Below the pieces are notes generated by a model that was not told the DNA's origin, did not search any database, and saw only the letters and a list, made by a program, of their open reading frames with translations. From contig NZ_SSWX01000019.1 of the NCBI RefSeq assembly GCF_004803635.1, forward strand, positions 1-64,000: DNA of 64,000 nucleotides. Direction: 5' to 3'. Below, piece after piece: positions 55,177 to 64,000 of this stretch. The translations under genes were made by a program, and so were the position numbers. This stretch comes from Lampropedia aestuarii (lineage in GTDB: Bacteria > Pseudomonadota > Gammaproteobacteria > Burkholderiales > Burkholderiaceae_C). Each line of letters starts with the position of its first letter. Positions within the stretch are counted from its first letter, which is position 1.

Positions 55177-56499
55177 TCACTGCACTGCGCTGCAATCGCG
55201 CGGTGTGACGTTCTTTTCCTTGGCGTAGCGATCGGCATACTCCTTGACCAGCGGAGCTACGACACTTTGGTCAGCCTGGTACCAGTCAGAAACCACTTCG
55301 AATTTGCTGCCATCCCACTGCGCAATACGCGACCAGTCTTCGCCAATGTGGTTTTTGCAGCTGGTTTTGATCGGTCGCACAATGCCCTCAAAACCCAGCT
55401 CTTTCAGATCGGCCTCGCTCAAGTCCAGGTTCTCAAAACCCCAGCGCACCTGCTCAGGCGTCATGGGTTTGTCTTTGCCGAATTTTTCTTGCGCCGCCTT
55501 GATGGCTTCGACTTGCAGCATCGCAATGACCATGCCGCGGGTGTGGGCCAGCTGGCCCAAGCTCGCAGCGGATGCCGCGCTGCCCTGGCCTTTGTCGTAG
55601 AGTTCGGTCTTGATCGCATCATGCACAGCGCCTTTGGCTGCTGTGTTGTGGATGGTCACGGTGTTATAGCCTTTGGCACCTTGGCCAATTTCACGCACAT
55701 CGTGGTCAGAGCCAGCCCACCAAACGCCATAAATTTTCTCGCGTGGATAGCCGGTGGCCTGGGCTTCGCGCACCGCCGTTGGGGTCATCACACCGGCACT
55801 CCACAACAAGGTGTAGTCCGGACGCTGCTGGCGAATTTGCAGCCAGGTGGATTTTTGTTCGACGCCAGGCGCTGTCACCGGCAGCAAAATCAGCTCAAAG
55901 CCTTCTTTCTTGGCGCGCGCTTGCAAGAGCGGGATTGGCTCTTTGCCATAAGGCGAGTCGTGGTAGACCAAAGCAATTTTCTTGCCTTTGAGGTTGCCGT
56001 TTTCCTTCTTCATAATGTCTTGAATGATGGAGTCAGCAGCCGTCCAGTAGGTGCCCAGCAGCGGGAAGTTCCACTCAAACACCTCGCCATCGACCGATTG
56101 GGACAGGCCGTAACCAGGCGTGAATACCGGCATTTTGTCGCCGGGAGCGCGGTCGCTGACGGCAAAGGTGATGCCGGTCGATTGGGTCTCAAAGCCCGGT
56201 GCGCCGCCGTTCTGGCCTTTCATGCGCTCATAGCATTCAACCCCGCGGGCCGTGTCGTAGCCGGTCTCGCATTCTTCATACTTGATTTGCACGCCGTTGA
56301 TGCCGCCACGTGCATTGACCAGCTTGTAGTAGTCCAGTTTGCCATCAGCCCATGGCACGCCCAAGGGCGCAAACTGGCCAGTGCGGTAAACCAAGGCGGG
56401 CACGTATTGCTCTTGCGCTTGGGCATGGGCGACACTGCCCAAAGAGCTCAACAAGGCCAGTGAACTCGCTGCAGCCAGCAAGGTGTGAGATAGCTTCAT
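55177..56499 (-). CDS. Branched-chain-type ABC substrate-binding protein
   Basis: A 440-residue type I periplasmic binding protein with a signal peptide ending SVAHAQA. It begins QEQYVPALVYRTGQFAPLG, unlike the LivJ start. TTIHNTAAKG and GFEGIVRPIKTSCKNHIGED are notable. The protein is longer than LivJ (about 370). AAGGAGACA precedes the ATG at 56499. It supplies the LivHM-like permeases. Confidence 0.88.
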   Translation of the reverse strand: MKLSHTLLAAASSLALLSSLGSVAHAQAQEQYVPALVYRTGQFAPLGVPWADGKLDYYKLVNARGGINGVQIKYEECETGYDTARGVECYERMKGQNGGAPGFETQSTGITFAVSDRAPGDKMPVFTPGYGLSQSVDGEVFEWNFPLLGTYWTAADSIIQDIMKKENGNLKGKKIALVYHDSPYGKEPIPLLQARAKKEGFELILLPVTAPGVEQKSTWLQIRQQRPDYTLLWSAGVMTPTAVREAQATGYPREKIYGVWWAGSDHDVREIGQGAKGYNTVTIHNTAAKGAVHDAIKTELYDKGQGSAASAASLGQLAHTRGMVIAMLQVEAIKAAQEKFGKDKPMTPEQVRWGFENLDLSEADLKELGFEGIVRPIKTSCKNHIGEDWSRIAQWDGSKFEVVSDWYQADQSVVAPLVKEYADRYAKEKNVTPRDCSAVQ

Positions 56500-56558
56500 G
56501 GATGTCTCCTTAATGGGTTTGAAATAGTGAAGCACACGGGGAAAACACAAAACCAGAT

Positions 56559-57623
56559 TCAGTGTGGGAACGGCCAGACACGCATTTTTTGGCGGGCTGT
56601 GGCCCACAAACGCGCCAAGCCATGGGGTTCAACAATCAGAAAGAACACAATCAGCGCACCAAAAATCATGTGTTCCACATAGGTCACGGTGGCAGTGGAC
56701 AGGGGCAGGCCAATCGCATGCGGCACCAAGGTCAGCACCAGCGGCAGCATCACAAAAAAAGCCGCACCAAACAACGCCCCCGAGATTGAGCCTAGGCCTC
56801 CAATGATGATCATGAACAGCAGCTTGAACGACATATCAAGGTTAAAGGCCGCTGGCTCCCAAGCACCTAGGTGCACAAAGCCCCACAACGCGCCAGCCAG
56901 ACCAATAATGAACGAGCTCACAGCAAACGCACTGAGCTTGGCATACACAGGACGAATCCCAATCACGGCGGCGGCTACGTCCATGTCACGGATGGCCATC
57001 CATTCGCGCCCTATTGCACTGCGCACCAGGTTTTTGGCCAGCAGCGCCAGTACACAAAAGATCGCCAGCACCAGCAGGTATTTCTCCATTGGCGTGCTGA
57101 TGTGCCAGCCCAGAATCTCCAACTGGCGCGCACTGACCGAGCCTGAAGACGAGTTATTGGTCACCCACGCAGCGCGGCTGGCCAGCCAGTCCATGAAAAA
57201 TTGCGCAGCCAAGGTGGCCACTGCCAAATACAGGCCGCGAATGCGCAAGCTGGGAATGCCAAACAGCACACCAAACACCATCGCAAACACACCGCCGCCC
57301 AACACGGCCAAGATCAAGGGCATGCCATCGATGCGCATTTGCAGGTTGTAGGCAGCATACGCACCGACCGCCATGAACGCGCCTGAACCCAAGGAAATCT
57401 GGCCGCAATAACCAACCAGAATGTTCAACCCCAATGCCGCCAAAGCCAGAATGACGAAGGGAATCAACACCGCCTGGTAAAAATAATTGGTGGCAAACAA
57501 TGGCACCACCAGGAATGCGGCGGCAATCAGCACGTAGATCGCATAGCGGTCTTGGGCGACAGGGAAAATTTGCTGGTCTGAGCGGTAGTTGCTCTTGAAT
57601 TGACCGTTTTCACGATAAAACAT
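56559..57623 (-). CDS. Branched-chain-type ABC permease LivM-like
   Basis: A 354-residue inner-membrane permease with about ten helices. Family features are LGLNILVGYCGQISLGSGAFMAVGAYAAY and GREWMAIRDMDVAAAVIGI. It pairs with the LivH-like permease, 15 bp upstream in the operon. Confidence 0.94.
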   Translation of the reverse strand: MFYRENGQFKSNYRSDQQIFPVAQDRYAIYVLIAAAFLVVPLFATNYFYQAVLIPFVILALAALGLNILVGYCGQISLGSGAFMAVGAYAAYNLQMRIDGMPLILAVLGGGVFAMVFGVLFGIPSLRIRGLYLAVATLAAQFFMDWLASRAAWVTNNSSSGSVSARQLEILGWHISTPMEKYLLVLAIFCVLALLAKNLVRSAIGREWMAIRDMDVAAAVIGIRPVYAKLSAFAVSSFIIGLAGALWGFVHLGAWEPAAFNLDMSFKLLFMIIIGGLGSISGALFGAAFFVMLPLVLTLVPHAIGLPLSTATVTYVEHMIFGALIVFFLIVEPHGLARLWATARQKMRVWPFPH

Positions 57624-57638
57624 CTCGGCTCCTCCTGC

Positions 57639-58568
57639 TTAAACTCGGTCAATGATCTTGTCGCCAAACAAGCCTTGTGGCCTGAAGAGCAGGAATGCCA
57701 ACGCCAACACGTAAGCAAACCAAATTTCAATCCCACCGCCCAAGTACGGGCCGAGGTAGATTTCAGAGAGTTTCTCGCCCAGGCCAATGATCAGGCCGCC
57801 GATGATCGCGCCTGGCACCGAGGTCAGGCCCCCCAAAATCACCACCGGCAAGGCTTTGAGGGCCACCAGCGACAGCGAGAACTGCACACCTGATTTAGAG
57901 CCCCAGATGATGCCGGTGACCAAGGCCACGCCGCCTGCGACTGACCAGACAATCACCCAGATGCGTGAGAGCGGAATACCAATCGACTGGGCTGCCTGGT
58001 GGTCGTCAGCAACAGCCCGCAGCGCGCGGCCAGTGCGGGTTTTCTGGAAAAACAGCGACAAGGCGGCGACCAAAACCATCGCAATCACCGCTGCATAAAG
58101 GTCTTCTTTGCTGACCAGGATGCCACCTGGAAACACGCTTTCAAGCACAAAGATCGGCTCTTTGGGCATGCCCACATCAATGCCATAGACACCGCTGCCG
58201 TACAGCAATGGTCCCAGGCCATCCAGAAAATAAGCAATGCCAAGTGTGGCCATCAGCAAGGCGATGGGCTCCTGATTGACCAAATGGCGCAAGGCCAGTC
58301 GCTCAATCAACCAGGCAATCGCAACCATTGCAGCCATTGACACGGCCATTGCCAGCGCCAGTGTCCACCAGACCGATTGCACGCCCAGCCACTCAGGAAT
58401 CCACTGTGCAAAGCGGGCCATCGACAGTGCCGCAAACAAGACCATTGCGCCTTGGGCGAAATTGAACACGCCTGAGGCTTTGAAAATCAGCACAAAGCCC
58501 AGCGCCACCAATGAATACAACATCCCGGTCATCAAACCACCTAGGACGGTTTCGAGAAAAAATGCCAT
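57639..58568 (-). CDS. Branched-chain-type ABC permease LivH-like
   Basis: A 309-residue inner-membrane permease. LivH landmarks are GMLYSLVALGFVLIFKASGVFNFAQG and GRALRAVADDHQAAQSIGI. It lies between the LivG-like ATPase (26-bp gap) and the LivM-like permease. Confidence 0.94.
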   Translation of the reverse strand: MAFFLETVLGGLMTGMLYSLVALGFVLIFKASGVFNFAQGAMVLFAALSMARFAQWIPEWLGVQSVWWTLALAMAVSMAAMVAIAWLIERLALRHLVNQEPIALLMATLGIAYFLDGLGPLLYGSGVYGIDVGMPKEPIFVLESVFPGGILVSKEDLYAAVIAMVLVAALSLFFQKTRTGRALRAVADDHQAAQSIGIPLSRIWVIVWSVAGGVALVTGIIWGSKSGVQFSLSLVALKALPVVILGGLTSVPGAIIGGLIIGLGEKLSEIYLGPYLGGGIEIWFAYVLALAFLLFRPQGLFGDKIIDRV

Positions 58569-58594
58569 CGTCGTCTCCCGTAAATCCTAAGGGG

Positions 58595-59380
58595 TTAATG
58601 TTCTGCGCCTAAATACGCACGAATGACATCGGGGTTGCTGCGCACCTCATCGGGGCTGCCATCGCCAATTTTCTTGCCGTAATCCAGCACCACGACACGG
58701 TCAGAAATGTCCATCACCACGCCCATGTCGTGCTCAATCAAGACAATCGTGGTGCCAAACTCCTCATTGATTTCCATGATGAAGCGGCTCATGTCTTGCT
58801 TCTCTTCCATGTTCATGCCAGCCATCGGTTCATCGAGCAGCAACACCTGTGGCTCCATCGCCAGCGCACGCCCCAAGTCCACCCGCTTTTGCAGGCCGTA
58901 GGGCAGCTGGCCCACTGGGGTTTTGCGATAGGCTTGAATTTCCAGAAAGTCGATGATTTTTTCGACATATTCACGGTGGACAATTTCTTCGCGCTCAGCC
59001 GGGCCAATGCGCAGCGCCTGCAGCAAGATATTGCTTTTGATCTTCAGGTTGCGCCCAGACATGATGTTGTCAATCACGCTCATGCCCTTGAACAGCGCCA
59101 GGTTCTGGAAGGTGCGCGCCACGCCCATTTCGGCAACCTGGCGCGAATTCATGTGCGAGAAGGTCTTGCCACGAAACGTGATCGCGCCCTCTTGCGGTTT
59201 GTAGACGCCATTGATGCAGTTGAGCATCGAGCTTTTGCCCGCGCCGTTAGGACCAATGATGGAGCGAATTTCATGCTCATGCACATCAAAGGAGATATCG
59301 GTCAGGGCTTTGACGCCGCCAAAGCGCAAAGAGATGTTTTTGACATCGAGAATCACCTCGCCAATGTTTCTTGTCGTCAT
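58595..59380 (-). CDS. Branched-chain-type ABC ATPase LivG-like
   Basis: A 261-residue LivG-type ATPase. Walker A GPNGAGKSSM, a signature-like LPYGLQKRVDLGRAL instead of LSGGQ, Walker B VLLLDEPMAGMN and switch His in IEHDMG are present. The non-canonical signature is common in this LivG subgroup. Its ATG is one base away from the stop of the acyl-CoA synthetase gene. Confidence 0.93.
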   Translation of the reverse strand: MTTRNIGEVILDVKNISLRFGGVKALTDISFDVHEHEIRSIIGPNGAGKSSMLNCINGVYKPQEGAITFRGKTFSHMNSRQVAEMGVARTFQNLALFKGMSVIDNIMSGRNLKIKSNILLQALRIGPAEREEIVHREYVEKIIDFLEIQAYRKTPVGQLPYGLQKRVDLGRALAMEPQVLLLDEPMAGMNMEEKQDMSRFIMEINEEFGTTIVLIEHDMGVVMDISDRVVVLDYGKKIGDGSPDEVRSNPDVIRAYLGAEH

Positions 59381-59381
59381 A

Positions 59382-61316
59382 TCAGGCAGCCTTTCTGTGA
59401 GCAGGCGTGGTCTTGGCATCGAGGATGCTCAGCGTGGCATTGACCTGACCGCTGCGGCCATCTTCAAACTTCACCAAGGTCTCAATGTATTGCTCGGTTT
59501 TGCCGCTGTAGAGCGCATCGATCAGGACCGCGTATTTATCGGCCACAAAGTTGCGGCGGATCTTGCGGGTGCGCGTGAGCTCATCGTCATCGGGATCCAG
59601 CTCTTTGTGCAACACCAGAAAACGCGTAACTTGGGTCGCCTCCATGCCCTCTTCGCTGGCCAGCTCGTGGTTGACCTTGGCAATGCAGTCAGCGACCATC
59701 TCCAACACCGCTGGCTTGCCAGCCAAATCAACATAGCCCGCATACGGCAGGTTGCGCTTTTCGGCCCAGTTGCCCACGGCCTCAAAATCAATATTGATGA
59801 AGGCGCACACGGCATCACGGCCATGGCCAAAGCACACCGCTTCTTTGATTTGCGGGAAGAATTTGAGCTTGTTCTCAATGTAGTTAGGCGCAAACATCGC
59901 CCCGCCATTGAGTTTGCCTACGTCTTTGGCACGGTCGATGATGCGAAGCTGGCCATCCGAATCCAAGACCCCGGCATCACCGGTCATGAACCAGCCATCG
60001 GCATTGAAAATCTCGGCCGTGGCATCCGGGCGGTTGTAATACTCTTTCAGCACCGACACACCTTTGACCAGCACCTCCCCGTTATCGGCAATCTTGAGCT
60101 CAATGCCTGGCGCAGCCTCGCCCACGGTGTTGAGTTTGACCTTGCCGTTTTGCTGCAGGCACACATAAGCGCAGGTTTCGGTCTGGCCGTAGAACTGCTT
60201 GAGGTTAATGCCAATCGAGCGGTAGAACTTGAACAACTCTGGCCCAATCGCAGCGCCAGCGGTATAGGCAACGCGAATGCGCGAAAAGCCCATCACATTG
60301 CGCAATGGCCCGTAGACGAAGGCATTGCCCAACGCGTACTGCATGCGGCTCATGAAGCTGACCGATTTACCGTCCAGGATATCGGCCCCAACGCGCTGTG
60401 CCACGGCCATGGCTTTGGCATACATCCAGCGTTTCAGGCGCGATGCATCCTCCATGCGAATCGACACGCTGGTGAGCAGGCCCTCAAACACACGAGGCGG
60501 TGCAAAATAATAGGTCGGGCCAATTTCTTGCAAATCGATTTGCACCGTGCTGGTCGATTCTGGGCAATTGATTGAAAAGCCCGCAACCAGCCACTGAGCA
60601 AGCGAGAACAAATGGTCGCCAACCCAGGCAGGCGGCAAATAGGAAATCACATTGTCTTGGTGGTTCAAGCCATCGACGGTGGCCGCCCCCTTGGCCGAGG
60701 CCGAGAACGAGCGGTGCGTTTGGCACACCCCCTTGGGTTTGCCAGTCGTGCCCGAGGTGTACAAAATGACCGACACATCGTCAGGCTGGCCAGCAGCGAC
60801 CGCTTGCTCAAACACACCGGGGTGTTGCTGGTCCCATTGGCGCCCCAGCTCCAGCAATTGCTCGACACTGAGCAAACCGGGCTGGTCATAGCCGCGCATA
60901 CCACGTGGGTCGTCGTAAATGATGTGCTGGAGTTGCGGATAGGTTTCGCGAATCTCTAGCAACTTGTCGACCTGCTCCTGGTCTTCGGCAAATGCAATCT
61001 TTGCCTGACCATCGGCCACCACATACGCCATTTCTGCAGCCACCGCATCTTGGTACATCGGCACCGGGACTGCACGCAGGCATTGTGCGGCAATAAAGCT
61101 CATATAGGCATAAGGCCGATTGCCTGAGACCAAAGCCAAATTCTGGCCTTGCGTCAAACCCAATGCAGCCAGGCCGCAAGCCAGCGCACGCACATCGGCG
61201 GCCACTTCGGCCCAAGTCCATGTCTGCCAGATACCGTATTCTTTTTCTCGAATCGCCGGATCCTGAGGCCTCTGCTGAGCGTGCTGCAGCATCAACCGCG
61301 GAAATGTTGTCTCCAT
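59382..61316 (-). CDS. AMP-dependent long-chain/aryl acyl-CoA synthetase
   Basis: A 644-residue ANL-superfamily acyl-CoA synthetase. The AMP-binding P-loop is LYTSGTTGKPKG at about residue 180. FYGQTETCAY and WFMTGDAGVLDSDGQL follow, and the C-terminal lysine is in DRAKDVGKLNGG. The start at METTFPRLM (61316) is chosen. It is the first gene of the operon, so its product may activate the acid imported by the ABC transporter. The role relative to the second ligase is unknown. Confidence 0.92.
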   Translation of the reverse strand: METTFPRLMLQHAQQRPQDPAIREKEYGIWQTWTWAEVAADVRALACGLAALGLTQGQNLALVSGNRPYAYMSFIAAQCLRAVPVPMYQDAVAAEMAYVVADGQAKIAFAEDQEQVDKLLEIRETYPQLQHIIYDDPRGMRGYDQPGLLSVEQLLELGRQWDQQHPGVFEQAVAAGQPDDVSVILYTSGTTGKPKGVCQTHRSFSASAKGAATVDGLNHQDNVISYLPPAWVGDHLFSLAQWLVAGFSINCPESTSTVQIDLQEIGPTYYFAPPRVFEGLLTSVSIRMEDASRLKRWMYAKAMAVAQRVGADILDGKSVSFMSRMQYALGNAFVYGPLRNVMGFSRIRVAYTAGAAIGPELFKFYRSIGINLKQFYGQTETCAYVCLQQNGKVKLNTVGEAAPGIELKIADNGEVLVKGVSVLKEYYNRPDATAEIFNADGWFMTGDAGVLDSDGQLRIIDRAKDVGKLNGGAMFAPNYIENKLKFFPQIKEAVCFGHGRDAVCAFINIDFEAVGNWAEKRNLPYAGYVDLAGKPAVLEMVADCIAKVNHELASEEGMEATQVTRFLVLHKELDPDDDELTRTRKIRRNFVADKYAVLIDALYSGKTEQYIETLVKFEDGRSGQVNATLSILDAKTTPAHRKAA

Positions 61317-61701
61317 AACCAGTGCCTTCCTTGTCGTGAATGGCAAACACCGCATCGGGTGGCGCTGGGAAAAATCTGCAAAAGCCCTTGGACTCTGTAG
61401 CGTAGCTTCAGACCGCTACGCCCACGCCCCCAAAGAGCCGCATTGCAAACCTTCCCGTCTGTTATTTATCTGATGCCTTGCAAGCACCGTTTGTCATCCT
61501 GTGCGTGCATCGTAGTAGGTACTTTGACGTTTTAATGTCCTTTCGACGACATTCTTGGGAAAACCCTAGAGAGGTGTTTCCCTTGGATTGCCAAATCCAC
61601 CTCACCAGGACTGGCTCCCACCAAAATCCTATTGACTATGCTTATGGCACTGCCGTAACGTCTTATCGATATCTAAAACCATAGAGACAAGAAAGCCAGT
61701 C
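61317..61701. other. Divergent promoter region
   Basis: A 385-bp region between the minus-strand import/ligase operon and the plus-strand Crp-type regulator. Both promoters must lie here. TTGACT near 61634 is a possible -35 for the regulator. No clean Crp/FNR palindrome was found by eye. Confidence 0.45.
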
Positions 61702-62418
61702 ATGAGCACACCCCGTAACCCTGCTTTGCAACTGATGCTGCAAAGCAAGCGCAAACCCAGCGCGTCAGAATTAGCAGCCATCCCCTGGCTGGCTGGCCTC
61801 AAACCAGTCGACCAGCGTCTGGCCCAACAGGCGCTGGAAGTTGGCGACTGCTTGCAAGGCGATCTGGTCTGCATGGCTGGCAAACCCGTGCGCTACTGGA
61901 TCGGCGTCATTGATGGCCTGCTGAAAATGAGTAACCACCGCGCCGACGGCAGCACCATCAGCTATGCTGGACTGCCAACTGGCAGTTGGTTTGGTGAAGG
62001 CACTGTGCTTAAGCGCGAGCACTACCGCTACGACATCACGGCGCTGCGCAACAGCACGGTGGCGGTATTGCCAGTAGACACTTTCCACTCCCTGCTGGAT
62101 CGCTCGATTGAGTTCAACCGCACCATCATGAACCAGCTCAGCGAACGGGTTGGCCAGTTCATCACCAGCCGCGAAACCGACCGCCTGAACAGCCCTGATT
62201 CACGCGTGGCCCGCACCCTCGCGGCTTTGGTCAACCCGATTCTTGCGCCCAGCATCGACAACACATTGCGCATCACCCAGCAAGAGCTGGCCTACTTGGT
62301 CGGCTTGTCGCGCCAGCGCGTCAACATGGCCTTGGTCAAACTGGCCCAGCAAGGCCTGATTGGACTGGAGTATGGGGGCTTGCAAGTACTCAAGCGCCAC
62401 GCATTGGCAGAGTATTAA
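61702..62418 (+). CDS. Crp/Fnr-family transcriptional regulator
   Basis: A 238-residue regulator. The N-terminal cyclic-nucleotide-like beta-barrel runs to about residue 140 (GSWFGEGTVLKREHYRYDITAL). The C-terminal helix-turn-helix includes TQQELAYLVGLSRQRVNMALVKLAQQG. It lacks the N-terminal Cys cluster of FNR, and its ligand cannot be predicted. GAGACAAG lies before the ATG. Divergent position suggests that it controls the adjacent import/ligase operon. Confidence 0.9.
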   Translation: MSTPRNPALQLMLQSKRKPSASELAAIPWLAGLKPVDQRLAQQALEVGDCLQGDLVCMAGKPVRYWIGVIDGLLKMSNHRADGSTISYAGLPTGSWFGEGTVLKREHYRYDITALRNSTVAVLPVDTFHSLLDRSIEFNRTIMNQLSERVGQFITSRETDRLNSPDSRVARTLAALVNPILAPSIDNTLRITQQELAYLVGLSRQRVNMALVKLAQQGLIGLEYGGLQVLKRHALAEY

Positions 62419-62640
62419 GTGCTGATCGCCTTGGCTCTCGAGCGATAGTCAACAGGCCTCTCATGACCTGACGCAGGCAAGCCCAATTGTTTTATTGCAT
62501 TGACCATGTTGGCTGCCGCTTGAGGGTCAACAATCTGCCCCCCTCCCTGGAGCACTGACGCCCCGATGCAAGTTCTGTAGAGCCCACATGGCCGGCCAGA
62601 GTGCGGCATCAGCACGGGCGGCTAGGCATTCTGCAGGCCG
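62419..62640. other. Intergenic sequence without gene
   Basis: About 220 bp after the Crp-type regulator; no frame shows features. The next element is a dispersed repeat. Confidence 0.4.
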
Positions 62641-62912
62641 TAAGAGCCTGTTCAAACTCTCGATGCAGTCGCGCAAGGCACAAAAAAAGAGGCAATACAA
62701 GACGCCTGTTGCAGCGCATACGCCTGTATGAGCACAACGGGCAACACAGCCATGCGCTTTGTTGTGCCTTGCCCTTCGGGTTGGAGCCCAAAAGGCACGC
62801 TGCCTTGTTAAAAATCCTCGCCGGACAGATAGCCCGACTGCGGTTTTTGCCGCGCATCGTATCCTTTTGGGCTCCAACGCGGTCTGCGTGGAAACTTTGA
62901 GCAGACTCTAAG
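62641..62912 (+). repeat. Dispersed inverted-repeat element, 272-bp copy
   Basis: A second full-length copy with both hairpin modules. Ends are of the second subtype: TAAGAGCCTGTTCAAACTC at the left and, read on the minus strand, CTTAGAGTCTGCTCAAAG at the right. The interior is strikingly similar to the 22 kb copy, including CTTCGGGTTGGAGCCCAAAAG, which contains the arm TTGGAGCCCAAAAGG, and GCCGCGCATCGTATCC. Confidence 0.85.
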
Positions 62913-63596
62913 CGCCGCTATGCGGCACAAGACTGGCGCAGCAAATTGCCAGACTCTGACCTCACACAACGACTGGGCGCTTCACAGAATTTCTATAGCA
63001 CACAATTCGCACACAAAAACCAAAAACAGTCTTTTTAAGACGATTAAAAACGCAGTTATGCACATACATTGAGCATGCAAAGAATGTTGCAATCATCGTG
63101 AAGCTGTCATGGCAGTGTCATTCTTGCTTTTAAAAAAAATGCCGTAACCTATTAATTATTAAGCTGTTTTTAAAAAATCAATTTTTTGATTAAAAAATAG
63201 GCAACGTAACAAACCCGCCATCCACCAGAGGCGCAAAGTCGCTCATCGGGCTTAATCCCAAAGTTACCCACAAAGTTATCCACATTTTTTGTGCATTACT
63301 TCAAAATCATCATAAAAATCATTCACTTATTAAAAGATGCAACATGACACATCACATTTTTGAGCTAAGCGGCATGGCTTCTGCATACGCCTTGCCTGCT
63401 TGCATATGAAATGGCGTCTCCTCCATGGGCCATCAAACTGGCTTACCACCACAGTGACAGGCAACTGGTCAACATGGCTGCTGTCCGCAAGGCGCGGGCA
63501 ATCTATTTGTCGGATTTGGCCCGCACAATGCATCTGGCAGCTAGAATACGCGTTGCTACTGAGCACCTGTCCATTGAGATAACACAGCGAGAATCC
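62913..63596. other. AT-rich region with DnaA-box-like sites
   Basis: No gene was recognised in 684 bp. A strongly AT-rich core (about 63000-63350) has a perfect hairpin AATCAA-TTTT-TTGATT near 63177-63192. DnaA-box-like 9-mers are TTATGCACA at 63056, TTACCCACA at 63264, TTATCCACA at 63276 (perfect consensus) and, inverted, TGTGCATTA at 63290. The arrangement resembles a replication origin or DnaA-regulated region. Confidence 0.45.
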
Positions 63597-63815
63597 ATGT
63601 CATTCTTTCAACGCCCCCACTACAAGTCTGAAGCCACGCAGTTCTTAGACAAACTCAAGGCCGACCGTCCGTACCTGGAAGCACAGCAACAGGAAGGCCG
63701 CAGCTTGCTTTGGGACAAACGCGTCAGCCCACAAGTCTGGGCCGATTACCGCGCTGGCGAAGTGCCGCAAAAACCCTACGTCTACCAAACCAATACCGAA
63801 GCCGATCAAAGCTAA
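63597..63815 (+). CDS. DUF3460 family protein
   Basis: A 72-residue protein of the betaproteobacterial DUF3460 family. It begins MSFFQRPHYKSEATQFLDKL and carries the conserved GRSLLWDK and QKPYVYQ. The frame upstream to 63411 has no similarity and is left out. In many Burkholderiales this gene immediately precedes scpA, in agreement with the next start codon. Confidence 0.85.
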   Translation: MSFFQRPHYKSEATQFLDKLKADRPYLEAQQQEGRSLLWDKRVSPQVWADYRAGEVPQKPYVYQTNTEADQS

Positions 63816-63952
63816 GCGGCACTGCGGCAGGCAGGCCATGCGTCTTGCCCGCCGCCATTGGCCATCGCACTTGGGCCAGCCCATTTGCCAATACAAGCAA
63901 TGGCCTGCGCAATCTGTTTGTTGCGCTGTCACACGAACCTTGAGGCGTGAAC

Positions 63953-64000
63953 GTGTCTGAAGTCCTGGAGCCTGATTTTCAAACCGAGCCCGATGCGGAC
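63953..64000 (+). CDS. Start of probable scpA, cut by window edge
   Basis: A GTG at 63953 opens a frame (V/M-S-E-V-L-E-P-D-F-Q-T-E-P-D-A-D) that runs out of the window. An acidic N-terminal tail and the position after DUF3460 suggest segregation and condensation protein A, but 16 residues are too few to be sure. Confidence 0.4.
   Translation, partial: MSEVLEPDFQTEPDAD

Noticed and set aside
55267-56463. 398-codon plus-strand frame opposite the binding protein
   Set aside because: Antisense of a gene with signal peptide and operon context; no features of its own.
59211-60575. 454-codon plus-strand frame opposite the acyl-CoA synthetase
   Set aside because: It lies within a well-supported ligase gene on the other strand and shows no domain or ribosome site.

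Overview
The window reads as a chromosomal segment of a betaproteobacterium of the order Burkholderiales, most like the Comamonadaceae. The evidence is a Bug-type tripartite tricarboxylate binding protein, two family III CoA-transferases, a complete isc operon, a pst-pho operon, a LivFGHM cluster with two acyl-CoA ligases, and a DUF3460 gene that appears to precede scpA. Genus cannot be fixed from sequence alone. Almost all of it is ordinary chromosome. The clearest foreign-looking stretch is an AT-rich patch at about 7.6-9.4 kb.

Layout. 0.1-7.3 kb (minus strand): an APH(6)-like kinase, a pyridoxamine-oxidase fold protein, an orphan class Ib ribonucleotide reductase small subunit (nrdF), an alpha-methylacyl-CoA racemase-like protein, and a sodium:solute symporter controlled by a TPP riboswitch, next to an orphan MetQ-like binding protein. 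7.6-9.4 kb: the AT-rich patch with three small genes. 9.5-15.6 kb: a triphosphate tunnel enzyme, then a LysR / CoA-transferase / HMG-CoA lyase / Bug module, then a RES-type toxin-antitoxin pair. 15.8-20.1 kb: an ABC importer of the iron(III) type. 20.5-31.4 kb: gltS, several lipoproteins, dtd, a P1 peptidase, an M14 peptidase, an esterase and a PLP enzyme. 31.8-41.2 kb: an iron alcohol dehydrogenase, ppx, ung and phoB-phoU-pstBACS with a Pho box but no phoR. 41.5-48.8 kb: an SBF-type transporter and iscRSUA-hscBA-fdx. 48.9-52.7 kb: a MarR operon and a gamma-glutamyltransferase. 52.8-62.4 kb: an acyl-CoA ligase / LivGHM-binding protein-LivF / PaaK-like operon with a divergent Crp-type regulator. 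62.4-64 kb: an AT-rich DnaA-box region, DUF3460 and the first codons of a probable scpA.

The most distinctive signal is a dispersed intergenic repeat family seen at ten places. It has imperfect terminal inverted repeats of about 25 bp (ends like AGAACGTGTTTACGATC or AGAGCCTGTT) flanking one or two large hairpin modules. Lengths are 58, 112, 184, 271 and 272 bp, plus truncated copies. It looks like a non-autonomous MITE-type element, comparable in architecture to Neisseria Correia elements. At four genes (nrdF, dtd, the PLP enzyme, the iron alcohol dehydrogenase) the TAA stop codon is itself the first three bases of the repeat end.

No tRNA, rRNA, CRISPR array, intact insertion sequence or prophage gene was recognised. 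Family assignments rest on reading motifs by eye, without database searches.
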